DNA of 64,000 bases. Source: Paludibaculum fermentans (GTDB lineage: Bacteria > Acidobacteriota > Terriglobia > Bryobacterales > Bryobacteraceae). Position numbers and translations under genes: made by a program. Shown here piece after piece: positions 34,801-42,904 of this stretch (its first letter is position 1; every line of letters begins with the position of its first letter). The stretch spans positions 3,968,001 through 4,032,000 of the forward strand of contig NZ_CP063849.1 in NCBI RefSeq assembly GCF_015277775.1, given 5' to 3'. A model generated the notes under the pieces. That model did not search any database, was not told where the DNA came from, and worked only from the letters and a program-made list of their open reading frames with translations.

Positions 34801-35316
34801 AACAACAACCTGAGCGGCAAACTGCTGGGCGGCTGGCAGCTTTCGAGTGTGAACCAGTTCCAGACCGGTAACCCGTTCACGGTGTCCACGAGCCAGGATG
34901 TTGCTGGCGTCGGCACCGGCAGCGGCAACCAGATCTGGGACATCAAGGGCGATGCGAAGATGGACAGCGGCGATCAGAAGTTCGCCTACTGGACCGGCGC
35001 GAACGCCTACTGGTTCCGGACGACCGCAGCCGACGGCACAGCTCTATTCCAGCGCGCCGCGGCAGGCACGTTCACGACCCAGAACAACCGCAACAAGTAC
35101 TACCGGCCAGGCTCGCAGAGCTGGAACGTGGCGCTGTTCAAAGCGTTCAGCATCACGGAACAGCAACGCGTGCAGTTCCGCGCCGAGATGTACAACTTCC
35201 CGAATCACCCGAACTGGGACGCCCCGGTGACCGACCCGACCAACTCGGCGTTCGGCAAGGTGACGACGAAGAGCAGCAACCGGACGATGCAGCTGAGCCT
35301 GCGTTATTCGTTCTAG
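31894..35316 (+). CDS. Oar-like TonB-dependent receptor
   Basis: The protein has 1140 residues. I choose the ATG at 31894 because GGAG stands 6 bases upstream; the in-frame ATG at 31882 lacks such a site. The signal peptide ends near AILLGQ. A carboxypeptidase-regulatory domain (about 30-110, DNASVSGFVRDSTGASIPA) is followed by a plug (about 115-240, with YGRSIGGQVRIITRSGG) and a large barrel ending in LRYSF with the terminal Phe sorting signal. It resembles the Oar/SusC-like receptors expanded in Acidobacteriota for uptake of bulky substrates. A strong terminator follows. Confidence 0.92.
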   Translation: MSIFRTGQLRRAWLLAATFALSSAILLGQSDNASVSGFVRDSTGASIPAVRVVLTNTATGAERETKTGDNGYYIFTPVPSGVYTVSAEATGFKKTNKTKNKIDSNMAAGIDLTLEVGDLSQSVEVTASATRIQTDTAALGRVVDRAQFESIQVTGRNPMYLALLKPGVTGQSVTGGGFGMANIANINGTRSSDSTVTTDGAVGLRTRGADGTAIGAADMDAVAEIQILTSAFPAEYGRSIGGQVRIITRSGGQQFHGSLYEYFRNSALNANTWDRNRNSNSSISGGPSPFRYNQFGYNVNGPVYLPGKWNTDKSKLFFLFSQEYVRQRSTASTTQTVATAAMRNGDFSELLNPANTFYTGARTINDPTTNSPFAGNLIPKSRLSANGVGILSASQLPTPGFLSGSNNYYSATGAPTNQRKETYSIDYNPSSSHQLRFRSMVYSYWDYSPFDGSGHTPRIFDRPNKSFSLNYIWTVSPTMVNEMLATTSVDQVFIGIDTSTGVFDRTKYGINYPYIFPDRKEITNKIPTAAIAGFTGINGGPYPAKSAGPIYMLSDNFTIIKNTHTIKFGGLYERAGQNDFDQINVTGVPGGTNNQNGRFEFNDGSFTGLAVANAAMGLFSNYAELGARPYTPYRSHMFEWFAQDSWKVTDKLRLEIGLRHSIIQPYYSQWRNMAVFDPASYDVSKAVVQDPKTGAILSGNYLNGMIIPGDGWPDSAKGRVPIATSGEYNSLFKGNKEYSKIHYADFQPRLGIAYTVTPKMVVRAGGGRFYTRTGVSDSVFLGANAPFQPNASVANGSVDNPGAAAANARLPLFVTTQDPIFRMPSAWSWNTAVERELPWATTLEVSYVGRRGIHLQRERNINQLMPGTLQNSTAYVDTLRPYKGYATIRVTNNEASSTYNALQVSVNRRFSKGLSYGLAYTYGKSTDDASGSRTILPNAYDASTFWGPSDFDVRQMLVVNFIYELPVFRNNNLSGKLLGGWQLSSVNQFQTGNPFTVSTSQDVAGVGTGSGNQIWDIKGDAKMDSGDQKFAYWTGANAYWFRTTAADGTALFQRAAAGTFTTQNNRNKYYRPGSQSWNVALFKAFSITEQQRVQFRAEMYNFPNHPNWDAPVTDPTNSAFGKVTTKSSNRTMQLSLRYSF

Positions 35317-35353
35317 TTTGACCCAGCTCGTCCGATAACGGGCGAGTCCGACC

Positions 35354-35395
35354 GGCTGGCTCCTGCCTTTGGGTGGGAGCCAGCCATTTTTTGTT
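35354..35395 (+). terminator. Rho-independent terminator of the TonB receptor gene
   Basis: GGCTGGCTCC (35354-35363) pairs perfectly with GGAGCCAGCC (35376-35385) across a 12-base loop, and is followed by A and six T residues (35387-35392). It lies 38 bases after the receptor stop codon, the clearest intrinsic terminator in the window. Confidence 0.9.
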
Positions 35396-35547
35396 TGGGG
35401 ACAGAGAAGCGGCGGGATGGCGCACAGGGTGGAGGGCCGATCGAAGTTGCGCAGCTGCTGTGGCTCATCGTGAAGTTGTATTTTGATCAGTACGGGCCGG
35501 CCGCGTTGAGAACCGACGGGGCCGGCCATCTCATTCACAGGGGACTC

Positions 35548-38250
35548 ATGAAATCCGTTGCTCTTCTACTGACCGCAGGCCTGGCATGGGGACAGGCTCC
35601 GTACGAGACCGAGATCCGGCCGTCCGAGGTGCAACACGAGATTTCCGTGAATCGCGGATCGGCCGCCCTATGGCAGAGCCTGAAGAAGCTGCATACGCGC
35701 GCCAGCCTGATGATGATCACGGCGCATCCCGATGACGAGGACGGCGGGATGCTGGCCTACGAGTCGCGAGGCCTGGGTGCTCGGGTGTCGTTGCTGACGC
35801 TGAACCGGGGCGAGGGCGGCGCGAATGTGATGTCGCCGGATTTCTTCGATGCACTGGGCCTGGTACGCACGATGGAACTACTGCAGGCAGGCCGGCACTA
35901 CGGGGTGGACCAGTTCTGGACGCGCGTGGTGGATTACGGATTCTCGAAGACGAAGGCGGAGAGCATCGGCAAGTGGACGCACGACCGGGTCCTGTTCGAT
36001 GTGGTGAAGGTGGTGAGGGAGGTTCGCCCCCTGGTGATCACGTCGGTATTTGTGGGCGGGCCCAGCGACGGGCATGGGAATCATGAGACGGCAGGCGCGA
36101 TGGCCCAGGAGGTGTTCCGGGCAGCAGGTGATCCGAGTGTTTTCCCGGAGCAGATTCAAGCCGGACTGAAACCGTGGTCGCCGGTGAAGGACTACGCGCG
36201 GGTTCCGTTCCGGCGGCAGGGCGCCAATGAACTGGCAGTGAACGTCCGGGTGCCGGAGGGGACTTACGATCCGCTGCTGGGATATTCCTACGTGCAGGTG
36301 GCCCGGGAGGGGCTGGGCCTGCAGAAGTCGCAGAACGGCGGCGGCGCTATGCCCAGGGCAGGCGAAGTGAGCACCGGGTATCACCGGTTCGGTTCGACGG
36401 TCGACGCCAAGGAGACGGAAGCGGGTTTCTTTGATGGGATCGATGTGACACTGGCCGGGATCGCGTCCCTGGCGAAGGGTGGGGATGCCGCGTTCCTGAG
36501 ACCGGGCCTGGAGAAGATGAATGCGGCGGTGGAAGAGGCGATGGCGAAGTTCTCGGCGGTGAAGCCGGAGGCCACTGCGCCGTCGCTGGCCGCGGGACTG
36601 AAGGACACGGTGGCACTGATCGCGGCGGTCGAGAAGAGCGGACTGGACGCCGAGTCGAAGTACAACGTACTGCATGAACTGCGGATCAAGCAGGTGCAGT
36701 TCAACAACGCGCTGGCGCAGGCCCTGGGGTTGGCAGTGTATGGAACCGTGGCTCCGGAAAAGGAGCCGGATCCGATGTACGCGATGTTCATGGGGGATCC
36801 GGATACGATGCGCGTGGCGATTCCGAGGCAAACGTTCGGTGTGAATGTCCGCGCTGTGAACCCGAGCGCGGTACCTGTGACGCTGGAACGCGTGAGTCTA
36901 GAAGCGTCTGGGCAAAGCTGGCCCGTGGCGAAGGTGTCGGGCGGGCCACTCGGACCGATCGCCGGCAACCTGCCAGTGGATACGAAGTTCTCGGTGAAGG
37001 TGCCTGGGGATTCGGTGTATACACGCGCCTATTTCTCGCGCCCGGATCTGGAGCAGCCGTTCTACACCATAGACGACGCAAGGTGGACGAACCGCCCACT
37101 GGCACCTTATCCGCTTGCGGCCTGGGCGGATTTTCGCTACCAGGGTGTGCCGATACGGATTGGTCAGGTCGTGCAGACGGTGAAACGGGAAAACGGGTTC
37201 GGCCCGGTGTTCGAGCCGCTGGCCGTGGGTCCGGCGATCGGCGTGGCTATTGAGCCGCGGGCCGGCGTGGTGCCCCTGGAGGCGACGGCGTTCCCCGTAA
37301 AGGTAACGGTCCACAGCAATGTGAAGGGTCCGGCGAAGGGCGTCGTGCGGCTGGAGTTGCCGGCCGGATGGAAGTCAGAGCCGGCTGTGGGCGCGTTCCA
37401 GACCGCTGCTGAGGGGCAGGACCAGTCGTTGACGTTTCTGGTCACACCGTCGCAGTTGGGCAGGAAGGTGTATCCGATCACGGCGACGGCGGAGTACGAA
37501 GGCAGGAGGTATCAGGAGGGCTACCAGTTGACGGGCTATGCGGGCTTGCGGCCGTATTTCCTTTACCGCCCGGCCACCTACAAGACCAGCGGAGTGGATG
37601 TGAAGATTGCGCCGGAGCTGAGGGTCGCGTACGTGATGGGCAGCGGCGATGAGGTCCCCGCGTCACTGGAGCATTTGGGCGTGAAGGTGACATCGCTTTC
37701 CGCGGCGGATGTGGTGTCTGGCGATTTGAGCCGTTTCGATGTGGTCCTGCTGGGTGTCCGCGCCTATGCCGCGCGTCCAGAGTTGAGTGTGTCGAACAAC
37801 CGGCTGCTGGAGTATGTGCAGCAGGGAGGCGTCATGATCGTGCAGTACAACACGCCCGAGTTCGATCACAACTTCGGTCCGTACCCTTACGAAATGGGGC
37901 GGAACCCGGAGGAGGTGACGGACGAAGCATCGAGAGTGGAGATCCTTAAGCCGGAGCACCCGTTGTTCGCCTGGCCGAACAGGATCACAGAGAAGGATTT
38001 CGAGGGATGGGTGGAAGAACGCGGGTCGAAGTGGATGAAATCGTGGGACGCCCACTACGAGGCATTGCTGGAGACCCACGATGCGGACCAGCCGCCTCAG
38101 AAGGGCGGGCTGCTGTACGCGAAGTACGGCAAGGGTGTGTACATCTACAACGCGTACGCGTTCTACCGGCAGCTGCCGGAGGGTGTGGACGGGGCATACC
38201 GGATCTTCGCCAACATGCTGAGCCTGGCGAAGAACCCGAAGATCCGGTGA
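35548..38250 (+). CDS. Secreted PIG-L-family deacetylase with C-terminal ThuA/GATase-like domain
   Basis: The protein has 900 residues from the ATG at 35548 (AGGGG upstream, signal peptide MKSVALLLTAGLAWGQ follows); an in-frame upstream ATG at 35395 would precede the signal. The PIG-L domain (about 50-290) carries the zinc motif H60-P-D-D-E64 in TAHPDDEDGG, and HGNHET (H176, H179). Middle residues form beta-sandwich domains. The C-terminal 220 residues resemble a ThuA/glutamine-amidotransferase-like fold (YVQQGGVMIVQYNTPEFDHN). PIG-L enzymes remove acetyl from GlcNAc-type groups; the fused architecture is common in Acidobacteriota but its substrate is not known. Confidence 0.85.
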   Translation: MKSVALLLTAGLAWGQAPYETEIRPSEVQHEISVNRGSAALWQSLKKLHTRASLMMITAHPDDEDGGMLAYESRGLGARVSLLTLNRGEGGANVMSPDFFDALGLVRTMELLQAGRHYGVDQFWTRVVDYGFSKTKAESIGKWTHDRVLFDVVKVVREVRPLVITSVFVGGPSDGHGNHETAGAMAQEVFRAAGDPSVFPEQIQAGLKPWSPVKDYARVPFRRQGANELAVNVRVPEGTYDPLLGYSYVQVAREGLGLQKSQNGGGAMPRAGEVSTGYHRFGSTVDAKETEAGFFDGIDVTLAGIASLAKGGDAAFLRPGLEKMNAAVEEAMAKFSAVKPEATAPSLAAGLKDTVALIAAVEKSGLDAESKYNVLHELRIKQVQFNNALAQALGLAVYGTVAPEKEPDPMYAMFMGDPDTMRVAIPRQTFGVNVRAVNPSAVPVTLERVSLEASGQSWPVAKVSGGPLGPIAGNLPVDTKFSVKVPGDSVYTRAYFSRPDLEQPFYTIDDARWTNRPLAPYPLAAWADFRYQGVPIRIGQVVQTVKRENGFGPVFEPLAVGPAIGVAIEPRAGVVPLEATAFPVKVTVHSNVKGPAKGVVRLELPAGWKSEPAVGAFQTAAEGQDQSLTFLVTPSQLGRKVYPITATAEYEGRRYQEGYQLTGYAGLRPYFLYRPATYKTSGVDVKIAPELRVAYVMGSGDEVPASLEHLGVKVTSLSAADVVSGDLSRFDVVLLGVRAYAARPELSVSNNRLLEYVQQGGVMIVQYNTPEFDHNFGPYPYEMGRNPEEVTDEASRVEILKPEHPLFAWPNRITEKDFEGWVEERGSKWMKSWDAHYEALLETHDADQPPQKGGLLYAKYGKGVYIYNAYAFYRQLPEGVDGAYRIFANMLSLAKNPKIR

Positions 38251-38393
38251 GCGGATCAAGGCAGCTTTGATGCCCGGCGGCGGCAGGTTTGCACACAGTC
38301 TGAAATCGACTGGCAGGTGCGTCGAACGGGCATTGCAGTCGTGCGATTCCTGACACCTCATGGAAGATCTCCGGTGATAAAAAGGAGACAGCC

Positions 38394-40169
38394 ATGACCC
38401 GAAGAAAGCTCCTGCAGACTGCAACGGCTTTGGCTCCGAGCCTGCCTCGTTTGCTCGGCAAGCCTGCCGCACAGCCCTCATCGAGTTCTAATTGTTTCAG
38501 CCAACGCTACCGTTTGACCCTCGATCGAGTCCGCGGAGAGGGCGCCCCTGCATACTCGCGAAAGATGGTGCTGGCGGATGCAATTCCGGAAGGGGGAAGG
38601 CGGTTCACGGAGTTTAGCGGCGATGTCTCCGGCCGGTATATCGGCGCGCTGGCGACGGCGTCCGCTGATCGGCATGAAGAGTTCCCGGAGCTGCGGCCGT
38701 TGGTGGAGGAGCTGATCCGGCTGCAGAAGCCCGAGGGTTACTTCGGCAACTCGTTTCCTGCCGCTGGTGTGTCGAAACAAGACATGGCTCTGCTTTGGGG
38801 CAATGGGCGGCTGCTCATCGGGCTGCTGGAGTACGCCAGGCAGTCGAAGGATCCCCAGGCGCTGGCCGCCGCCAGGAAGCTGGGCGATTTCGTTGTGCGG
38901 ATCGCGCCGGAATTGAACTCGGACAAGACGCGCACACAGTTTGAATCCGGGGCGTTTGCGATGGGCTACATCTGCTGGACCCAGATCGCTGAAGGCATGG
39001 CTGAGCTGCATCGAGTGACCAAAGCCCCGCAATACCGTAGCGTTGCTCAGGAGATGGCGCTGCGGACGGAACGCCGGCCCAGCGAACACAGCCATGGGTT
39101 TCTGACGTCGCTGCGCGGGGTGGTCGACCTGTACGACGTCAGCGGCGAGCGGGCGCTGCTCGATCGCGCGGAACGCGAGTGGAAGGGTGTCATTGACAGC
39201 GGGAACCTGCTGGTTCCGGGCAGCATTCCCGAGGCGTGGAAGCCGAAGGCGCGCCGGACCGAAGGTTGTGCGGAGGCCGACTGGCTCCGGCTCAGCTTGC
39301 ACCTTTGGGGGTTAACCGGAAAGACTCAGTACCTGGAACAGGCCGAACGGACCCTATTCAACGAGTTCTCAATGAACCAGTTCGATACGGGTGACTTTGG
39401 CCACCGTCTCATCACCCGGACCGGCTCACCGCTGGGCGGCATGGAAGAGGGTGGTGGAACGGCTCGCGCCTGGTGGTGCTGCACGCTGCACGGGCTTCGC
39501 GCGTTCCCTGACGTCCGTGCCCACGTCTTCCGCATACGGGGCGACAGCCTCTGCTATGACTTACCAGTGGAGGGCGAAGGCGAAGCCGCCGGCTGCCGTT
39601 TCGTATCAGAGTCTAAGCTGGAGACGGCGGCATCGGTAGGCATCACGGTGGAAGCCGCGAGCGGGAAAACAGTACTGCTGCTGGTCCGGCAACCGTCCTG
39701 GGCGCAGGCGGTGAAGCTTTTCGTGAACGGAACCCCAGAGACGACGGAGGCTCGCGATGGGTACCACCGTGTGAGCCGCATTTGGAAGGCTGGCGACCGG
39801 GTCGAGATCCGCTACGACATGCGCCCACGCGCTGAGCGGGCAGGCCGGGATGCGCAGTACACGCTGTGGCATGGTCCGTGGCTGCTGGGCATCGACGAAA
39901 CGCGAAACCCGTATTTCTTCGACGAACCGATGGAGAGCAACCGGCTCACGGTGCCGCTCCAGAAGAACGGCTCGGTCGAACTGCAACGGGATGCGTTCCT
40001 GCCGGTGGGCCCGTTCTCAGTCACTCAAGCGCGGTTCCAGGTGCCGTACCTACCCGGCGGCTACGCCATGAGTCCCGCAACGGCGGTGGTGAGTCCTGTG
40101 GCGGAACAGACCGGGTTCCGCAGCACAGCCTGGGAGTATGTGTTTCACCTGCAGGGCAAGAACGCCTAG
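38394..40169 (+). CDS. GH127-like glycosidase (DUF1680), Tat leader
   Basis: The protein has 591 residues. AAAGGAG precedes the ATG, and MTRRKLLQTATALAPSLP is a twin-arginine leader. The (alpha/alpha)6 barrel carries the expected zinc-thiolate site: E290 and C292 in TEGCAEADW and the adjacent cysteines C362-C363 in WWCCTLHG, which in GH127 beta-L-arabinofuranosidases hold zinc and the catalytic nucleophile. A C-terminal beta-sandwich follows. It likely releases arabinose-type sugars from plant glycoproteins or pectin in the periplasm. Distance from characterised enzymes leaves the exact sugar open. Confidence 0.83.
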   Translation: MTRRKLLQTATALAPSLPRLLGKPAAQPSSSSNCFSQRYRLTLDRVRGEGAPAYSRKMVLADAIPEGGRRFTEFSGDVSGRYIGALATASADRHEEFPELRPLVEELIRLQKPEGYFGNSFPAAGVSKQDMALLWGNGRLLIGLLEYARQSKDPQALAAARKLGDFVVRIAPELNSDKTRTQFESGAFAMGYICWTQIAEGMAELHRVTKAPQYRSVAQEMALRTERRPSEHSHGFLTSLRGVVDLYDVSGERALLDRAEREWKGVIDSGNLLVPGSIPEAWKPKARRTEGCAEADWLRLSLHLWGLTGKTQYLEQAERTLFNEFSMNQFDTGDFGHRLITRTGSPLGGMEEGGGTARAWWCCTLHGLRAFPDVRAHVFRIRGDSLCYDLPVEGEGEAAGCRFVSESKLETAASVGITVEAASGKTVLLLVRQPSWAQAVKLFVNGTPETTEARDGYHRVSRIWKAGDRVEIRYDMRPRAERAGRDAQYTLWHGPWLLGIDETRNPYFFDEPMESNRLTVPLQKNGSVELQRDAFLPVGPFSVTQARFQVPYLPGGYAMSPATAVVSPVAEQTGFRSTAWEYVFHLQGKNA

Positions 40170-40251
40170 CAAGACAGGCGCGGAAGCCATTCCAGGCGGT
40201 GACTGCCGCGCCACGAACCAGAGAGTTACTGATGCCGCGCGCTAAGCGACA

Positions 40252-41775
40252 CTAAGACCGATTCCGCGCTGAGGGGTAGACCTTTGGCGTGAAAGTCAGG
40301 TTGTCGACGAAGGGGTAGCTCGGCCGACGGTAGCGGTTCGCGGGCAGATGGACGATGTCCTGGTTAATGGCTCCGTCCGAGAGGGCCATGAGACTCGGAT
40401 TGGCGATGGGCGCCAGGTCCGGAGACAGGTAGCCGGATTTCACAACGATAATCTTGAACGACTTGGGTTCCAGACCGAAACGAGTGAAGTCCTTGATGTC
40501 GTGGTACGGGCGGCGATAGGCCGATAGCACCAGCGTGATGCCCTGGATCTCGACAACCGCTTCGCGGCGGGCAGGCTTCGCATCCGGAAGCAGGTGTTTG
40601 ACGATGGCTTCCGCCTTGACCGGTTTGCTCGCCTTGGGGTCGAGCGTGGCACCGATAGACAGGGAGATACGCGCACCGACACCAGCTGTATAGCAGGCTT
40701 CGGTGGCAGGGCGATCCGTGATGCCGGCAAAGACGACGTGCTGCGCCTTGTGACGAAGGAGCGATTCGAGGACTGTAGCCTGGTCTCCATTGCCGCCTCC
40801 GGTTGGGTTATCGCCGGAGTCGGCCAGGATCGCGGGTTGGGTCTTGGCGGCCATGGCGCGTTGCACGCATTCGTCCACCGTGCAAGTGGCGGTGCCGAAC
40901 TGGAACTGCTTGCGCGCGTCCCAATACTGCTGGGCGAGATTCGTGGCAACCTTGCGCTGACTGGCGGGATTTGTGCCGGTGACGACGACTGAGGCGGTGG
41001 AGCGGGGTTCGTCGGCCCAGACATAACCCACCAGCATGCTGACATCGAGGATGCCGGACTCGCGGTTGAGGGCGGGCAGTTGCGCCCAAAGCCGCTTGCC
41101 GGGCTCCCATTCCGTGCTGCTGCGTTCGCCAGGCATGAGAACGGGGACCGGCGCCCACATGAGGGTTGGGCGGATCTTCTCCTTCAGGCAGTGCATGAGC
41201 ATGTCGGTGGCGCGAAGCACGGTCTCCGCGCGGTCGATGTGGGGCGCGGTGCGATACGCGGACAGCATGTCGAGATTGTCGATGATGGCCTGGCTGATGT
41301 TGCCGTGGAGGTCGTAACTGGCAGAGATGAGGCAGTCCGGCCCAACCAGCTTGCGGGCAGCCTGGTACCAATCGGCCTCGGCGTCCTGCATTCCTTCGAC
41401 GAACATGGCGCCGTGCATGGGCAGATAGAGTCCGTGGAGGGGCAGGAGCGCCTGGACGCGCTTGAGGAATTCAGCTTTGATTGCGTCGTAAGTCTTGCGT
41501 TCGATGGGGCCACCAGGAACGGCCGAGGCGACGAGGGTCGGCATGAAGGTGACGGGGTACTTTTTCAGGAATTTAAACCGGGCGCTGGACGTGAGTTCCT
41601 CGCCGCGGAGGATGGTGAACTCGTCCATGCGGGTCAGAAGCCGGCTGTAAGTACTGCATTCGATGGAGATGCCGCCATAGGCGATGCGCAAATCACGCGG
41701 AGGCGTTTGAGCCGTGGCGGCAGAGGCAGTGAAGGCGGCGAGAGAAGCGCCTTTGAGGAAGGAGCGGCGATGCAT
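40252..41775 (-). CDS. mlrC: M81-family metallopeptidase (MlrC-like), Tat leader
   Basis: The protein has 507 residues from the ATG at 41775, which begins the twin-arginine leader MHRRSFLKGASLAAFTAS; a longer in-frame start at 41931 would put 52 residues before it. M81 hallmarks are visible: GGISIECSTYS near the start, MHGAMFVEGMQDAEADW, YDLHGN, and the C-terminal metal-site segment DSGDNPTGGGNGD. MlrC completes microcystin breakdown in sphingomonads, but most relatives have unknown peptide or amide substrates. It is convergent with the GH127-like gene. Confidence 0.85.
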   Translation of the reverse strand: MHRRSFLKGASLAAFTASAATAQTPPRDLRIAYGGISIECSTYSRLLTRMDEFTILRGEELTSSARFKFLKKYPVTFMPTLVASAVPGGPIERKTYDAIKAEFLKRVQALLPLHGLYLPMHGAMFVEGMQDAEADWYQAARKLVGPDCLISASYDLHGNISQAIIDNLDMLSAYRTAPHIDRAETVLRATDMLMHCLKEKIRPTLMWAPVPVLMPGERSSTEWEPGKRLWAQLPALNRESGILDVSMLVGYVWADEPRSTASVVVTGTNPASQRKVATNLAQQYWDARKQFQFGTATCTVDECVQRAMAAKTQPAILADSGDNPTGGGNGDQATVLESLLRHKAQHVVFAGITDRPATEACYTAGVGARISLSIGATLDPKASKPVKAEAIVKHLLPDAKPARREAVVEIQGITLVLSAYRRPYHDIKDFTRFGLEPKSFKIIVVKSGYLSPDLAPIANPSLMALSDGAINQDIVHLPANRYRRPSYPFVDNLTFTPKVYPSARNRS

Positions 41776-41858
41776 ACTTCCAGGATCGTCGATTCGGAGG
41801 CTGGAGAGGAAGGCAGAAGTGCGAGCTTGAATTCGGCCTTGCGGTGGCAGCGCCCGAA

Positions 41859-42812
41859 TCACTTCAGTTGGGCGATGGATTGGAGGCCCTGCAGATCCAG
41901 GGTCTTCAGGCCAAGCCTTTGCTGAAGCCACTTGGCCCGGTCCAGCCTGGCGGCTGAATTCAGGGCATGGCCTGCGTCGTAGAAGTCGAGCCGCTTGGGC
42001 CCGTTGAAGTACTCGAAGCTCTTTCTCACAGTGGCCTCGGGAAGGTCGGTATCGCTAAGACCGTTCTGGAGAAACACGGCAGCAGGAGCAGCATGGCGCA
42101 CAAAGGGCAGCGAGTCGTCCCATGGGAATTGGCGGAGATAGGCGTGGATTGCCGCATCACCCACTTTTGCGCGCCAGGCCTTCAGTTCCGCGTTCCCTTC
42201 GTCAAAGACAAATTCGAGCATCGAGTAAGTATTCGCCATCAGGACGAAGGACTGGATACGCTTCTCGACGCCCGCGAGTTTGGCGCCTACGCCGGCACTG
42301 AAGCTGTGGCCGACATAGGCCACTCTTTGAGCGTCCACGTCTTTGCGGAGGAGCAGGATGTCGAGGGCGCGCCGCCACTCGCGGGCCATCTGGAGGGCGG
42401 CCTTTGGCTCCTGTCCATGGGTGAAGTCCGGATCCTCGGTCACTCCTTCGCGCACGAGCGGAGTGTCCAGGAGTAGACAGACGGCACCGGCACGGGCGTA
42501 GACGATTGCCTCTTCCAGGAACTCGGTGTGATTGCGCAGCGGGGAGCCGGCCATCATCCAATGTCCGAACAGGATGACGGGGAAGCGGCCAGGGCGATCG
42601 GGTGTCACCAAGACTCCGGGCACTCGGCCGGACACGGGGCTTCCGAACGAGATTTCGAGTATCCGGACACCTTGTCGGCCAGCCGATGGCGACAACTTCA
42701 GGTCAGTCGGTTGCCGCGGGTCGTTGTGGAAAAGCCTGGCAAGTTCGTCGAAGGAGTCCGGTTGACCGAAGGCAGCGAGAGCGAACACAGAGAGTGCCAG
42801 GACGAGCTTCAT
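41859..42812 (-). CDS. Secreted alpha/beta hydrolase, dienelactone-hydrolase-like
   Basis: The protein has 317 residues: signal peptide MKLVLALSVFALAAFGQ, then an alpha/beta hydrolase with the nucleophile in GHSFSAG, an acid probably in NGLSDTDLP and the His in DAGHALN. It precedes the M81 peptidase gene by 83 bases on the same strand and could be cotranscribed with it. The ester or lactone it cleaves is not evident. Confidence 0.8.
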   Translation of the reverse strand: MKLVLALSVFALAAFGQPDSFDELARLFHNDPRQPTDLKLSPSAGRQGVRILEISFGSPVSGRVPGVLVTPDRPGRFPVILFGHWMMAGSPLRNHTEFLEEAIVYARAGAVCLLLDTPLVREGVTEDPDFTHGQEPKAALQMAREWRRALDILLLRKDVDAQRVAYVGHSFSAGVGAKLAGVEKRIQSFVLMANTYSMLEFVFDEGNAELKAWRAKVGDAAIHAYLRQFPWDDSLPFVRHAAPAAVFLQNGLSDTDLPEATVRKSFEYFNGPKRLDFYDAGHALNSAARLDRAKWLQQRLGLKTLDLQGLQSIAQLK

Positions 42813-42904
42813 TGGGAACTATTTTCGCTCACCGTGAAAAGAAGGTGAACCCAGCGTGAGGGCAATATGGGCCCCTGGGAAACGCAGGAACAGTTCGCGG
42901 CTGG

